DNA of 64,000 nucleotides. It comes from Alternaria dauci. Its lineage: Eukaryota > Ascomycota > Dothideomycetes > Pleosporales > Pleosporaceae. A model generated the notes under the pieces. The model searched no databases. It was not told the DNA's origin and was given only the letters and a program-made list of their open reading frames with translations. Numbering within the stretch: the stretch's first letter is position 1; each line of letters starts with the position of its first letter. Shown in pieces: positions 20,244-31,479 of this stretch. Position numbers and translations under genes: made by a program. The stretch is taken from the NCBI RefSeq assembly GCF_042100115.1, contig NC_091272.1, positions 3,286,001 through 3,350,000 of the forward strand, given 5' to 3'.

Positions 20244-23200
20244 ATGACTTGGTGGCGCCGTGACCCGACCTTTACTCCCATCCAACGGTATGCGCAACGC
20301 GTCCTCCGGTCCCACGAGGCTGCTCTCCGCACGCGATGCTTCTCCCGTACACCCTCCGAATCCGCACAACATGAAGACAACCATGACAGCAAGCGTCCAT
20401 CCGGCATGTCTAATCTCGAGTGGCTGCAGCTACATCAATACCAGCGATGGCGAAAGAGGCTGATGGAGGATCCATACCAGGCCATCTTCGGGGCTAGCAA
20501 TGATATGTTAAGTGGCAAGGGGCTCAAAGACTGGGAATGGACCAGCAAAAGCTTTCCAAAGTGGTTGTTGAGAGAGCTGGATACTCGTGACGACACCACA
20601 TCGCCGTCCAAGAACGATAAAGATGGCAGCCCCGATCCGAAGTACCCGAGACGAGTTGAGATCAAGAATGAGAATTCCCACGAGCACAGGGAACGAGCAT
20701 CTCACTTCCCACAACCATCCTTCAGGGCAAGTCAACTGCTCCGTGACGACCCGGCTGGGGTTGAATCTCCTTCAGACTTCAGAAGACCTCGAGAGCAATC
20801 TCTTGTCAAGACTTCTGATCACCTTGCGGAAGTACCGAGCAAACCCGAAACAAGCGTGACCGACTCCGCATATCCTGCAAGTGTCCCACAAGACTACAAG
20901 CTTCAGCAGCCTACACCACCGAAGAGTACAGAGTCTTTCGGAGAGTACATTACGAAGACAAAATCCGATGCCGCCTCGAAGATCGAACAGTCTGGCAAGA
21001 ACACGCCGACTATGGAAGATACCTTCGTGGATCAGTTCCTGGCAGAGACGCCCAGACACAACGATCCGTCTGTCGTCGGTGCAACTGAGAGCGGTACCTG
21101 GAGAGAAACTGCCCTACAAAGGAGATCTTCAAAAGATCTCGTAGCCAAGCCTGAGGTTGACACTGCGCCCCTGCAAAAGGCAGAAGACGAGCCATCGGCA
21201 CCGAAGCCAGCGACTGTGGAGATTGTTGAGGCATCTTCAATACCACCCACAGAAGAGCGTGTTATATCACTGTCCGCAGATTTGGACCCAAGCACACCAC
21301 GGCATGCTCCTCAAGACCAACCCCCAACACAACAGGAACCTGCCCCTCACGGTACTACCACATCTTCGCGGTCAACGTCGAATATTTTGAGTCAACTGCC
21401 TGAAGATGACTTGGACTTTCTGAGTGCAGATGAAATACGCGCAAACATGGCCGCAAGAAGGAGCAAAGTGCTTAACGACGAGCTCAGAAAAGCCGAAAGA
21501 GCTAAGTTAGAGAAGACTTTTGATGATACTCACAAGGAACATAATGACATTGATCCGATGCTTGAGGCCAAAGTCATCAACGATCAGTTTGTGCGTCGAG
21601 TTGAAAGACAAATGCAACAGGCAGAGACGTCACATGAGTCCCAGGAGATTATTGCACCGCAAAAAACTACACGAATTGGAAAAACACCGTACATGGAGAC
21701 TGAAAGCCAATTGGAGTCTAGCGTCGAGCGGATGAAGTCATGGCTTGAGGAAAGCAGCGCCAAACTTTCCAGCCTCTTTTGGCAAGACCCTACTGAGGAG
21801 GCGGACGTGATAAAAACCCGGCAATTTTTTGACAAGATCTTGGCACGTATCCGCAAGGGCCGTACGGCTATGAAGCAGGTTATTGATGATTTAGAGGCCG
21901 ACATTCCAGCATCTAAACCTCTCTTGAAGCGCATGAAAGCAGACGAGGACCTACTGGACTTTGCTATCAATGCCCTTCGACAGGGCCCAGGAACCGGCAA
22001 GATGCATTCCTTGACACCGAAGAAAATCAGAGCCATTCAAGAGTTGCGTCTCAGATACCAGAGCACAGACAACGACCTTACGAAGGCATACGCGCAGCTC
22101 GAGGAACTGGCCAAGTCAGAGGCAACAAAGAACGTGTCCTCGGCATTCAAACGGCGACTCAGCATTGCGTCCAGAATTACACAGAAGAATGCTCATCTTA
22201 CGCGTTGTTTGATTTGGAGTCTACAGGGTCGTCTTGAGGACACGGAAATCGCACAGGCCATGCTGCCAAACTACAAAGCTGTTGCAAATAGCTTGTTGAC
22301 CCTTAGAGACACACAGATGGCTCTAACGCGATTGCTAGAACGTGCCATGCTTGTGTATGGCGTGGCACCGCATACTTGGGAAGACATCAAAGCCTTCAGT
22401 GAACATCACAACGTGCAGAATTCGCAAGAGCATGAGCAATCAACCCAAGGTAAAGCATATGCTGGTATGATCGAGGTCGACAAATCCCAGTTTCGTGCTA
22501 GGGTAGCTGCTGAAGAGCGTCTTGCCAACGAGGTCGATGCACAAAAATCCGCTATGCGTGGGCTCTCAGACGATGGATACGCGCGTATACCAAAAGCGGA
22601 ACCGAACAAGTCATTCGAAGAGCGAGGACCTCTTGCACACAGCCTATTCAGACCTTTCGGACCCGTATTAGAAAGCTTAGAGAAGGAAATGCCATCCAAA
22701 GTAGGAGCAACCGAGGCTGAAGAGGAGGCGACCCGCCAACTCAATGACAAGATAGTTGCCGATGACGTCAAGAAAGCACACTCGGATACGCATGGACCAG
22801 TCACTGTTGACCACAAGCAGACGGAGAACCTGGCCAAAGAGAACGAGGTTGAAGATGATCATGACGTGAAGAAGTTTGATATGCTGAAGGATGATCCCAC
22901 GATAGACGAGACTTTGACCCAGGTGAAAGAGCTAAACACCTTAGAACCGGTGGCTGGGGAAGAAGCTATATCGGCTGCTGCTCCAAGTGAAACAGTTCAG
23001 GATACCCCGATTGCTGGTCACACTCCAGCGTCTCCTGGATCCGCTGCTTTGGATGCTCAGCCGAGCAACGTGTCTGATGAGAATGTTGTCAAGGCATCGG
23101 CTCCGAGCACATCATCTCATTTGTCAGGAACGGACTCACAAATGCTTTACACAATTCTTGTGCACGATCCAGACACTGGCAAGCTTTCGCTCACTACCTC

Positions 23201-23714
23201 TACATCGGCTGCGCCTCACGATCTTCCTCCTGTAGTACCACTGCACGAAGCGCTATCACAGCTCGACCAGCCTGCGAAGTTCATTCCACACATCAAAGAC
23301 GGCCTCGAGATTGTTACTGCAAAGAAGGATATGCTTATTCTACGCAATGTTCTCAGCCCTACGTCGTCTACTAAGCCCTTCTCAACTGTGAACACGAGCG
23401 CAACGGAAAGCAATACTGATAACACAGTGGAGAGAGGTAACGTCAATCCCATAGATGGAACCGTCCGTCTATCACCCACTGGCTATGTCGGACCGGAGGA
23501 GAGTCAAGAACAACTTGAGAAAGAGTTCACTGAGCGTAGGCAGGCTGCTGAACGCGTAGTTGGCATAGATGGAAACGGTAACGAGCAAGGACCAACCCAG
23601 CAGGAGACCAAAGGCAGGAAGAAAGGCGGTAAGGGGGCTGGTGTAGTCAAGACAGCCATTTGGGCCGCCGCAGTATGCTACGTTGCTGGTGTACTTGGGG
23701 AAGTCGTTAGTTGA
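20244..23714 (+). CDS. Large uncharacterised fungal protein with coiled coil and C-terminal membrane segment
   Basis: One exon encodes 1156 aa. The start MTWWRRDPTFTPIQRYAQRVLRSH is rich in Arg and lacks acidic residues at first, so mitochondrial targeting is possible. NLEWLQLHQYQRWRKRLMEDPYQAIFGAS near residues 50-90 is the best-conserved-looking block. The next ~300 residues are Pro/Ser/Thr-rich and disordered. Residues about 400-800 are charged helix, probably coiled coil (RMKSWLEESSAKLSSLFW, IRKGRTAMKQVIDDLEAD). The C-terminus ends in one hydrophobic helix, VVKTAIWAAAVCYVAGVLGEV, after a Lys/Gly-rich stretch. Similar proteins are usually annotated as Ser/Thr-rich hypotheticals. An organelle-anchored scaffold role is only a guess. 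Confidence 0.75.
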   Translation: MTWWRRDPTFTPIQRYAQRVLRSHEAALRTRCFSRTPSESAQHEDNHDSKRPSGMSNLEWLQLHQYQRWRKRLMEDPYQAIFGASNDMLSGKGLKDWEWTSKSFPKWLLRELDTRDDTTSPSKNDKDGSPDPKYPRRVEIKNENSHEHRERASHFPQPSFRASQLLRDDPAGVESPSDFRRPREQSLVKTSDHLAEVPSKPETSVTDSAYPASVPQDYKLQQPTPPKSTESFGEYITKTKSDAASKIEQSGKNTPTMEDTFVDQFLAETPRHNDPSVVGATESGTWRETALQRRSSKDLVAKPEVDTAPLQKAEDEPSAPKPATVEIVEASSIPPTEERVISLSADLDPSTPRHAPQDQPPTQQEPAPHGTTTSSRSTSNILSQLPEDDLDFLSADEIRANMAARRSKVLNDELRKAERAKLEKTFDDTHKEHNDIDPMLEAKVINDQFVRRVERQMQQAETSHESQEIIAPQKTTRIGKTPYMETESQLESSVERMKSWLEESSAKLSSLFWQDPTEEADVIKTRQFFDKILARIRKGRTAMKQVIDDLEADIPASKPLLKRMKADEDLLDFAINALRQGPGTGKMHSLTPKKIRAIQELRLRYQSTDNDLTKAYAQLEELAKSEATKNVSSAFKRRLSIASRITQKNAHLTRCLIWSLQGRLEDTEIAQAMLPNYKAVANSLLTLRDTQMALTRLLERAMLVYGVAPHTWEDIKAFSEHHNVQNSQEHEQSTQGKAYAGMIEVDKSQFRARVAAEERLANEVDAQKSAMRGLSDDGYARIPKAEPNKSFEERGPLAHSLFRPFGPVLESLEKEMPSKVGATEAEEEATRQLNDKIVADDVKKAHSDTHGPVTVDHKQTENLAKENEVEDDHDVKKFDMLKDDPTIDETLTQVKELNTLEPVAGEEAISAAAPSETVQDTPIAGHTPASPGSAALDAQPSNVSDENVVKASAPSTSSHLSGTDSQMLYTILVHDPDTGKLSLTTSTSAAPHDLPPVVPLHEALSQLDQPAKFIPHIKDGLEIVTAKKDMLILRNVLSPTSSTKPFSTVNTSATESNTDNTVERGNVNPIDGTVRLSPTGYVGPEESQEQLEKEFTERRQAAERVVGIDGNGNEQGPTQQETKGRKKGGKGAGVVKTAIWAAAVCYVAGVLGEVVS

Positions 23715-23962
23715 GTTGCTTTACAATTTCATGAGAGGTAACTCGCCGCTCGTTTTCTTTTGCTATACTTTTTCGTCTGGCGTTGGAAAGGCTGTTCGCC
23801 GCTCTGGTTTGGGTCGAGTGTGTATGTACATCATTTTGCTAGTATCATATCTTGTCGTCATACCCATACTTCTCGTATATGGCCTTACCGTAGCTTCTGA
23901 CGAGTGAAAGCTTGGATTATCATGCAAGATTGAGCCGATATTGAAGCCAGGAAACAAACTAC

Positions 23963-25102
23963 TCAAACAAACAACCCCTTTACCAATCCCTCAACAGCAT
24001 CATAAACCTTGCCTTCCTTCTGCCCACCCGTTGCCCGTTCCGTAATAACAGGAATCTGGCCTCTGCCTACTTTGTAATTCCTCAAATCACTATCCAAGCC
24101 CAGATCCTTGACCAGCCTCAATATTCCATCTCCTACCTTCTCAGCATCGGCTTTAGCATCGCCAGACGCTGCCTCTCCGATAAACGGAAGCAGACGAGCA
24201 ACCTGCTCCGCCGCAGCGGGATCTTGAGCCTTGAGCTTGACCACATGTCCGAGAGTGAGACATGATGTGATACCATGCGGAATACCATAGGGAGAGCCAA
24301 GCGCGTAGCCCAGGGCATGCGAGAGACCGAGACCACCCTTGATGTTGTAGCCCAAAAAGCCCAGGGAAGCAAAAGCAGCAAGTTGCAACCTAGTAATGAC
24401 ATCCTCGTCTTTGGGGTTCTGTTTATATTTTGGCAGGGCTTCGAAGAGCGTAGCTGCAGATTGTAGGGTCAACCATCTTGCGGGCATCTCGGTGGCGGTA
24501 GGATGGTACAGTAGCTCGATGGCGTGGTCCATGGCGCGGAGACCGGTTGACATCCATAGCCGCTCAGGGGTATGTAGAGCGAATTTGGCGTCGTAGATGA
24601 CGACGTGGGGTACGAGTTCTTTGGCCCGAACACCGGTTTTCACGCCGTCGGATTGCGTGTAGCCGGCCATTAGAGTGCATTCACTAGCACTGAGTGTAGT
24701 TGGGATGGCGATGTGGTAAAGGTATTTTCCAGTCTTTTCGTTCAGGCGGTAGCTGATGGCTTTTGAGCTGTCGATTGGGCTTCCGCCACCGATGGAGATG
24801 ACTGTATCGATGCTTTCATCCTTTTTCACAAGGTCGGTTGCTTCATCTAGTTGGGCGACAGGGGCGTGTTCGCCTATCTTTGAGAAGGTACCTGCATGTT
24901 TATCGCCCAGAAGCTTTTCGACTTGCTGCACCAGGGGCGTCTTGCTGGCCAGAGAGTTTCCAGTAATGATAAAGGCTTTGCTCGACTCTTTTGGAAGACA
25001 GGAGAGGAGATGTTGTTGAACCGAGTCGGCGCCGTAATGCAGTTTCTGGAGTTGTGTAGGTTGCCAGAGGCCAGACAAGGGGTGATTCGTCGCGTCTGTC
25101 AT
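23963..25102 (-). CDS. Iron-containing alcohol dehydrogenase / maleylacetate reductase-like
   Basis: A single exon encodes 379 aa from MTDATNHPLSGLWQP. The frame stays open to an ATG at 25294, which would add 64 residues rich in Arg, Ser and Thr that could be a mitochondrial presequence. The domain shows the type III ADH nucleotide loop DTVISIGGGSPIDSSKAI, then IAIPTTLSASECT, and metal-site residues in RAMDHAIELLYHP and GLGLSHALGYALG, with GIPHGITSCL closing the site. Members oxidise alcohols or reduce maleylacetate in aromatic catabolism. The closest fungal forms are often annotated as maleylacetate reductases, but the substrate cannot be decided here. Confidence 0.85.
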   Translation of the reverse strand: MTDATNHPLSGLWQPTQLQKLHYGADSVQQHLLSCLPKESSKAFIITGNSLASKTPLVQQVEKLLGDKHAGTFSKIGEHAPVAQLDEATDLVKKDESIDTVISIGGGSPIDSSKAISYRLNEKTGKYLYHIAIPTTLSASECTLMAGYTQSDGVKTGVRAKELVPHVVIYDAKFALHTPERLWMSTGLRAMDHAIELLYHPTATEMPARWLTLQSAATLFEALPKYKQNPKDEDVITRLQLAAFASLGFLGYNIKGGLGLSHALGYALGSPYGIPHGITSCLTLGHVVKLKAQDPAAAEQVARLLPFIGEAASGDAKADAEKVGDGILRLVKDLGLDSDLRNYKVGRGQIPVITERATGGQKEGKVYDAVEGLVKGLFV

Positions 25103-25889
25103 CTTGGGCTTGGCTTTTGTGGAGCTATGTCGAGTATTGCAGAGAGATTGGATGTGTGTACCAATTGATGCTTCCCTGATGAGTGGGCGACGTGAAAAGG
25201 TTCCGTATGAACAGTGTAGAGACCTGACAGTAAAGAATCTAGTGATGTTGGATCCGCGTGTGAATAGGAGAGTGTGCTTTACAATGCTACACATTGGAAT
25301 CTTAGGAGGTAACTTGCTACAAGGCTGACTTTGTGCATTATCGAAGAATGGAAGGCCGCGGATTAGTAATGACGTAAGAGTTTAGCCGATCGAGATGAAG
25401 TTATCCCGAGGTTCAGATGGTGGGGCAGGTCACATAGTCAAAATCAAAATGATTGTTTATACAACGTCACTGTCAGTGAGCAACAAACGATCTCACATTT
25501 GATAGACATTATTGAACATTTCAAATCGTAGATTGTAGAGCGGAGAAGTAAGCGAAGTGCTACCATCTCGCGTCTCTAGGCTATGGTACACTCATTGACT
25601 CCGCCATTATATCGTCCCTCCTACATCATGTCCTGACTACCAGAGGATATCACTCTTTCGTTATTCCGACGTATACCAAGGATCCGTAAGGGTAATAAAA
25701 CAAACGCTAATGTGAGAAGAGAAATCGTCGGAAAGTATGATACAAGATGCTCAAACATGTGTAGGGATATGTACACGTCTAGACGTGACCTAAACCAGAC
25801 CAACCATGACTGGATGCAAGACGCCTGCTTTTGGACGTAAAGAAGCCATCAACGAGAAAGACAAAACCAGTGCTGAACGATCAAAGCAT
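25103..25889. other. Intergenic 0.79 kb
   Basis: This is upstream of the Fe-ADH (including its possible 64-codon N-terminal extension to 25294) and downstream of the mitochondrial Hsp70. It contains an A/T-richer stretch near 25430-25560. No gene is seen. Confidence 0.35.
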
Positions 25890-27321
25890 TTACTGCTTCT
25901 TCTCGCCCTCGCCCTCAGGCTGCTGGGGCTGCTCGCTGTTTTGGCTCTCGGAGCGGGCCTTGTGCATCTGGTCGAACAGGCTCAGAGAGGCGTTCTGGAG
26001 CTCGTCGGTCTTCTCCTTGATCTCAGCGGCGGTGGCGCTGCCCTCACCAGACTGGCTCTGGGCGATGAACTCGCGCATGGAGTTGATCTTCTCCTTGATC
26101 TTCTCGGCCTCAGCCTTGTCGAGACGGTCCTCGAACTCCTTGAGGGCCTTCTCAGTGTCGTTTACGACGCTGTCAGCGCGGTTGGCGGCCTCGATGGCGT
26201 TCTTGCGCTCCTTGTCTTGCTCAGCGTACTGCTCGGAGTCTTTGACCATGTTCTCGATCTCGGCTTCAGAGAGACCGGATCCGGAGGCGATGGTGATGGA
26301 CTGGTCCTTGTTGGTAGACTTGTCCTTGGCGTGAACGTGGACAATGGAGTCAGCGTCAATGTCGAAAGTGACCTCGATTTGGGGTACACCGCGGTGGGCT
26401 GGGGGAATGCCAACGAGCTGGAAGTTGCCAAGGAGCTTGTTGTCACGGACGAGCTCACGCTCACCCTGGTAGACCTTGATCTCGACAGCGCTCTGGAAAT
26501 CGGCGGCAGTGGAGAAGACCTGGGACTTCTTGGTAGGGATAGTGGTGTTGCGGTTGATCAGACGGGTGAAGACACCACCGAGGGTCTCAATACCAAGAGA
26601 GAGAGGAGTGACGTCGAGCAGGAGAAGGTCGGTGACCTCACCAGCAAGGACGGCACCCTGGATAGCAGCACCGATGGCAACAGCCTCATCAGGGTTGACT
26701 GACTTGGCGGGATCACGACCGAAGATGCTCTTGACAGACTCGGTAACCTTGGGCATACGGGTCATACCACCAACGAGAATGACCTCGGAGATGTCGGTGG
26801 CCTTCAAGTTGGCGTCCTTGAGGGCTTTGCGGACGGGCTCGACGGTACGGCTGATGAGAGGGTCCATCATCTTCTCAAGCTGAGAACGGGTGAGCTTGGT
26901 GTTGATGTGCTTGGGACCAGAGGCGTCGGCGGTAATGAAGGGCAGGTTGATGTCGGTCTGGGATGAGGAAGACAGTTCGATCTTGGCCTTCTCGGCGGCC
27001 TCACGGATACGCTGGATAGCCATGCGGTCGCTGTTCAGGTCGATGCCCTGCTCCTTCTTGAACTGGTCAACGAGGTGGCGGACGAGGGTAATGTCGAAGT
27101 CCTCACCACCAAGGTGAGTGTCACCGTTGGTAGACTTGACCTCAAAGACACCAGCCTGGATCTCGAGGATGGAGATATCGAAAGTACCACCACCCAAATC
27201 GTAGACAGCTACAACGTTGTCGGTGGCCTTATCGAGACCGTAAGCGAGAGCGGCAGCAGTGGGCTCATTGACGACACGGAGAACGTTGAGACCAGCAATT
27301 TGACCGGCGTCCTTGGTGGCT

Positions 27322-27374
<53 letters not shown>

Positions 27375-28005
27375 GTTCTTGCCCATGTAGGCCTCGGCGG
27401 TCTCCTTCATCTTTCCAAGGACGAAACCACCAACCTGGGAAGGCGAGTACTTCTGTCCTTGGGCCTCGAGCCAAGCATCACCGTTGGTGTGCTGGACGAT
27501 CTTGTATGGGACCTGCTGGATATCGCGCTGGACCTCAGCGTCGGTGAACTTGCGACCGATGAGACGCTTGGTAGCGAACAGAGTGTTTTCTGGGTTGACA
27601 ACAGCCTGGCGCTTGGCGGCAATACCGACAAGACGCTCGCCCTCCTTTGTGAAACCGACGACGGAAGGTGTTGTTCGGCCACCTAGAAGAGAGTTAGCAC
27701 ATTGATGGCATCGGCTGAAAATTCGTTTCTGACATACCCTCGGAGTTCTCAATGATGCGAGGGACCTTGCCCTCCATGACAGCGACGGCAGAGTTGGTGG
27801 TACCCAAGTCAATACCAATGACTGAGCCCTTGACCTTCTCGCCGCCCTCAGCGTACCCGCGCGCAAACATGACGGGGGCCCTGAATGCGGGCGTGCATCG
27901 CGCCGCCGAAGCCGCACGAGGCAAAAACTATGATGAGGTCAGAGAATGTTGGGCACAAGCAAAAAGGCAACTACTCACAGTCCGTGATAATCTTGAGGAC
28001 AACAT
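25890..28005 (-). CDS. SSC1: Mitochondrial Hsp70 chaperone (Ssc1 type)
   Basis: Three exons, 28005-27979, 27927-27738 and 27682-25890, encode 669 aa. Exon 1 is a 27-bp miniexon (MLSSRLSRT) that begins the mitochondrial presequence, continued by [26 protein letters not shown]. The ATPase domain has [52 protein letters not shown] and [13 protein letters not shown]. The substrate-binding domain contains [15 protein letters not shown] and [14 protein letters not shown]. The C-terminus is [13 protein letters not shown], not the cytosolic EEVD. It drives matrix import as part of the presequence motor and folds imported proteins. A GAAGATTC heat-shock-type core lies upstream at 28137-28144. Long antisense open frames here are a codon-bias artefact. 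Confidence 0.95.
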
Positions 28006-28634
28006 TGTGCAGTGTGTGAGACGCTGCGTGAGGGGATGCAGGCGACAGAGGATTGGATGCAAAGAGGATGGGTGGGAGGGTGGATGGTATATATGATGTA
28101 GTGATGGAAGCTTTGACAATGGACAAAATTCTCGGAGAAGATTCTAGCTCGTTTTGGTGTAAAATCGCCGCCCGAGGTTCCGCTGTAAATGTCTGTGCTT
28201 CCGAGTTGCTACGAACAATTCAATCGACCTTGCGACGTGACTCAGAATGGCGACGAGGCGAATTGGCAGATTTTTGCCAGTGGCAGACGGCAAAGGCTGG
28301 ATGATGGTGCGATGACGGCTGCTGGCCTCTGTGCTCTGACTTGGACCATGAGTCGCTGTGTTCAGGGCTTGGCGCATATGGCTCGCGTGTGGGGAAGATG
28401 CTTGACCGTGGTGACGCCTGGAACACCTCGAAACACTGCGACTCTATCAACCCTCGCGCCAACACATCCAAGGTGTGCCAGAACCGACCACAAACACCAA
28501 CCTCCTCTCGCCTGCACACCCACCTGCACCGTGTTTCCTTGTAGGGGCCCTTTGACTTGTGCGCCCAGACGACTTGTGACGTAGATTGCTACCGTCCCAG
28601 AGACATGCAGCCTTCTCCGACCTGACCGCAAACT
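28006..28634. other. Divergent promoter between mitochondrial Hsp70 and the DUF2415 gene
   Basis: A 629-bp region. A TATATA stretch lies near 28088-28094, about 85 bp before the Hsp70 start. GAAGATTC at 28137-28144 fits the inverted GAA-nn-TTC core of a heat-shock element, with another TTC at 28129 slightly out of phase. Pyrimidine/CA-rich sequence precedes the plus-strand gene. Confidence 0.4.
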
Positions 28635-30821
28635 ATGGCCGTCGATGACTTCCTGAGCACAGATACGGATACCTTTGTGTTGGCTCAGAAGGCCTACTAC
28701 CCTACCAAGATCCCTATCGCGTGAGCGCTGGCCAAAGACATGCACACGGTGCGCCGACGCTGACGAGTGCAGACACTATCAATTGCGCCATTTCATCTCC
28801 TGTCCTGAACCTGATCTCCTCTACTATGCGAGCGGCGCGGCCGTCTACTGCCTCAACGCGGCTACACGGATCCAGGCACATGTCACCACTCTGCCCTGGG
28901 AAGCGCGCTGCACTGCTTCCGGCCACGGCTATGTCTGCGTGGGTGGGGAGGAACATGGCAACTTCGCCGCCATCCAGGTAACTGGCTTTCCTCCAACAGA
29001 TCCGTCCCGTGGCGACGACTCCTTGCCGCTGGATCTCCAACACCGCCTGCCTCGACCGCCCCTACTAGGCACTGCATCGCGCGTGCGTCTCGAGAAGATC
29101 GGAACCGACATCGTCAACTCCATATCCATACATAAACTGCAAGGTGAGAGCGAGGGCCAGCATGACGTCGTCGCAGTTCTTACCAACAACGACAAGACGG
29201 TGCGCGTCTATTCGTTGACCCACAACTTGGAACTCGCAGTGCTTGACTTGCCCTTTGCAATGAACCACGCTGCCATCTCGCCCGACGGACAGATGTTGGT
29301 CGCTGTCGGCGATGCCCCCATCGGCTACTTTTTGGAGCGTACAGAGTCATCCAAGCCTAGCAATAAGACGCATGAGGAGCATATACAATCAACACCTCCA
29401 ACATGGGAACTACTGAAGCAAGTGACTCTCTACCGCCCTGCCCATTCACATGCAGACGGCTACTTCACTACAGCTTGGTCACCATCGGGACGTCTCTGTG
29501 CTGTTGGCTCGGAATGCGGCTACATTACTGTTTTCGATGTCGAGCTGTTGAAGGTTGTCGAGTATGGCGAAGACGCAATCCTGCAAATGATAAGTTCCAC
29601 TAGACCAGATAGCCGAACCGGGCCCGGCGCGGTACGGACCATGCACTTTTCACCAGCACCATGGGATTTCCTCGTCTGGAGCGAAGACCAAGGTAGAGTA
29701 TGCATTGCCGACCTGCGAGCTGGTCTCAAGGTTAAACAAACCCTGACTTTGGATCCAAAAGAAGAAGGCCTCCAGACCGTCGAAATAGCCGATTTCCACC
29801 TCAGTCTTAGCCCCGAAATGCACGAGCTCGGCAGAACAGCAGATTTCATCCGAGGATATCGACGCGCCATGGACTCGGAACGACGTACGGCGGCCGTGAA
29901 TGCTGCGGATGAGCATTTTGGACCAGACTCGGAGCGGCATAGACTCCACCGGAGACTAGGTGTCGTAGAATCGGACAACGATCCCCTTGGCCTAACGGCG
30001 CGCGAAAGGGAAGTGCTCAGTGCTTTACGGACCAGTCACAGACAGCGTGAAGAGGCCCGTGATCAGGATATAACACCCCGAAGTATCAACTATACAACTT
30101 CTGAGCGACTCAACACTGTACCGTATGTCGCGTACCCGGCTTTTGTGGTAAATCTTGACTAACAGGATGTAGGGAGCCCACTGCCCGAGAGGTAGCCGAC
30201 GCCATGGCTCGCTTCATGGCAGAGAGGACCGGGCAAGCGCACTCCCGTAACTGGCTTCAAGAGCGCACAGCTCCTCATCGGCGGACTTCAGTCATTGTCT
30301 CAATAAACGAAGGCACAGTTAATGCACCTGCTACCCTTACCAATATTACTGATACTGCTCTTACCCGTTCGCCCAACACGGTGCCTGCGCACGCGCGTCG
30401 CGTGAGCAACGAGATCGTGGCTTCGACAGATGAAGCATGGCGTACCGTTGAAGAGGCACTTGCTACGGAACAACAACGCGCCACAACCCGCAGTACTACT
30501 GCACATACGGCTGGCACTGACAGCAATCCCACTGTACCCGAACTCCGCAGCGAGCTTCGTCGTATCCGTCAATTGACGCAGGCGCGTGAGCGGCTCCGCA
30601 TCACGCGTGCCGGCCAGCCCATCCTTGAATCGTATGAATTCAGCTTAGGGCTTCGCGGATCAAGCCGCACGACACATGATTCCAGACTAGGCGTACGGAC
30701 GGCGGGGCTGGCCATGAGCCAGGACGGACGGACTCTGTATTGTGGAACAGAGGAAGGCATTTTCGAATTCAAGATGAACCTCCATGTCAGGAAGTCGTTT
30801 CCTGCTATCAATCCCCGATGA
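28635..30821 (+). CDS. DUF2415-domain, WD40-like fungal protein
   Basis: Three exons, 28635-28720, 28773-30122 and 30173-30821, encode 694 aa. The spliced N-terminus MAVDDFLSTDTDTFVLAQKA leads into HYQLRHFISCPEPDLLYYASG. The middle contains WD-repeat-like blades (VVAVLTNNDKTVRVYSL, MNHAAISPDGQMLVAVGD, YFTTAWSPSGRLCAVGSECG, DFLVWSEDQGRVCIADLRAG). The Arg/Glu-rich middle part is helical. The last ~45 residues (GVRTAGLAMSQDGRTLYCGTEEGIFEF) match the short DUF2415 motif, which lies in a propeller blade. Such proteins are conserved in ascomycetes with no settled function. The 5' exon was placed because it restores family sequence across a 52-bp intron. Confidence 0.83.
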
Positions 30822-31479
30822 TCAACTCTTTTTGGCGTTAGATTGGCTCCAGACTGGCTCCCTTACTGCGTTCGTGTTCAACGCTCCTGCATTTTTCCAA
30901 AAGGCACTTCGGGACGGTTTGGCATCTGGTTCGGCGATCAGGTTTAGGCGCACAGGGTACTCGATGGGAAGGAAGGTAATTCTTTTGTAATGTCAAGTCT
31001 GTCCAAGTAGCTATACCCGCATATCAAATTAGTCATGAGCATCCTGGTAGATTGGACCCGCGCACTATTTTTTTTAACTTGTTCATGTGCGATGGTCTGT
31101 GGATTCTTTGTCTCAATCCGGGGTAGAGGCCCTCCCCCTGTCGTCCGCAGGTCGGAGGCGAAAACATGCGGGCGATGTTCGGAGCAAGGGAGAAGTGCCG
31201 ATTTGCCCTCGATGGCGCAATTCCAGCGGTGACTCCCCACACGATGGGGCTAACGTAGCCGTGCACACGTCGTCCATGGCATCTGTGAATGCTTTTGACT
31301 TTTGTACTCATACACCCATAATCTGAAATATTGCAGTTCTCCAAAACCCCTTTGTCGTGGGTTTTGCTTTGTTCTACATATAACGGTTTCGTCATCGCCT
31401 CAACGCGAAGCTTGACACCTGTGAACCCCCCGCCACTCGGCTTTCACCAAGTCCGCACCGCGGACACGCCATCATCATA
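30822..31479. other. Intergenic 0.66 kb
   Basis: This lies between two plus-strand genes and is the promoter side of cystathionine beta-lyase. A short T-run occurs at about 31069-31075. Nothing else is recognised. Confidence 0.35.

Noticed and set aside
25806..27686. Long plus-strand open frames (25806-26702 and 27075-27686) opposite the mitochondrial Hsp70 gene
   Set aside because: They are antisense shadows produced by the strong codon bias of the Hsp70 gene, a well-known artefact. The translations are Leu/Val/Gly-rich with no domain.
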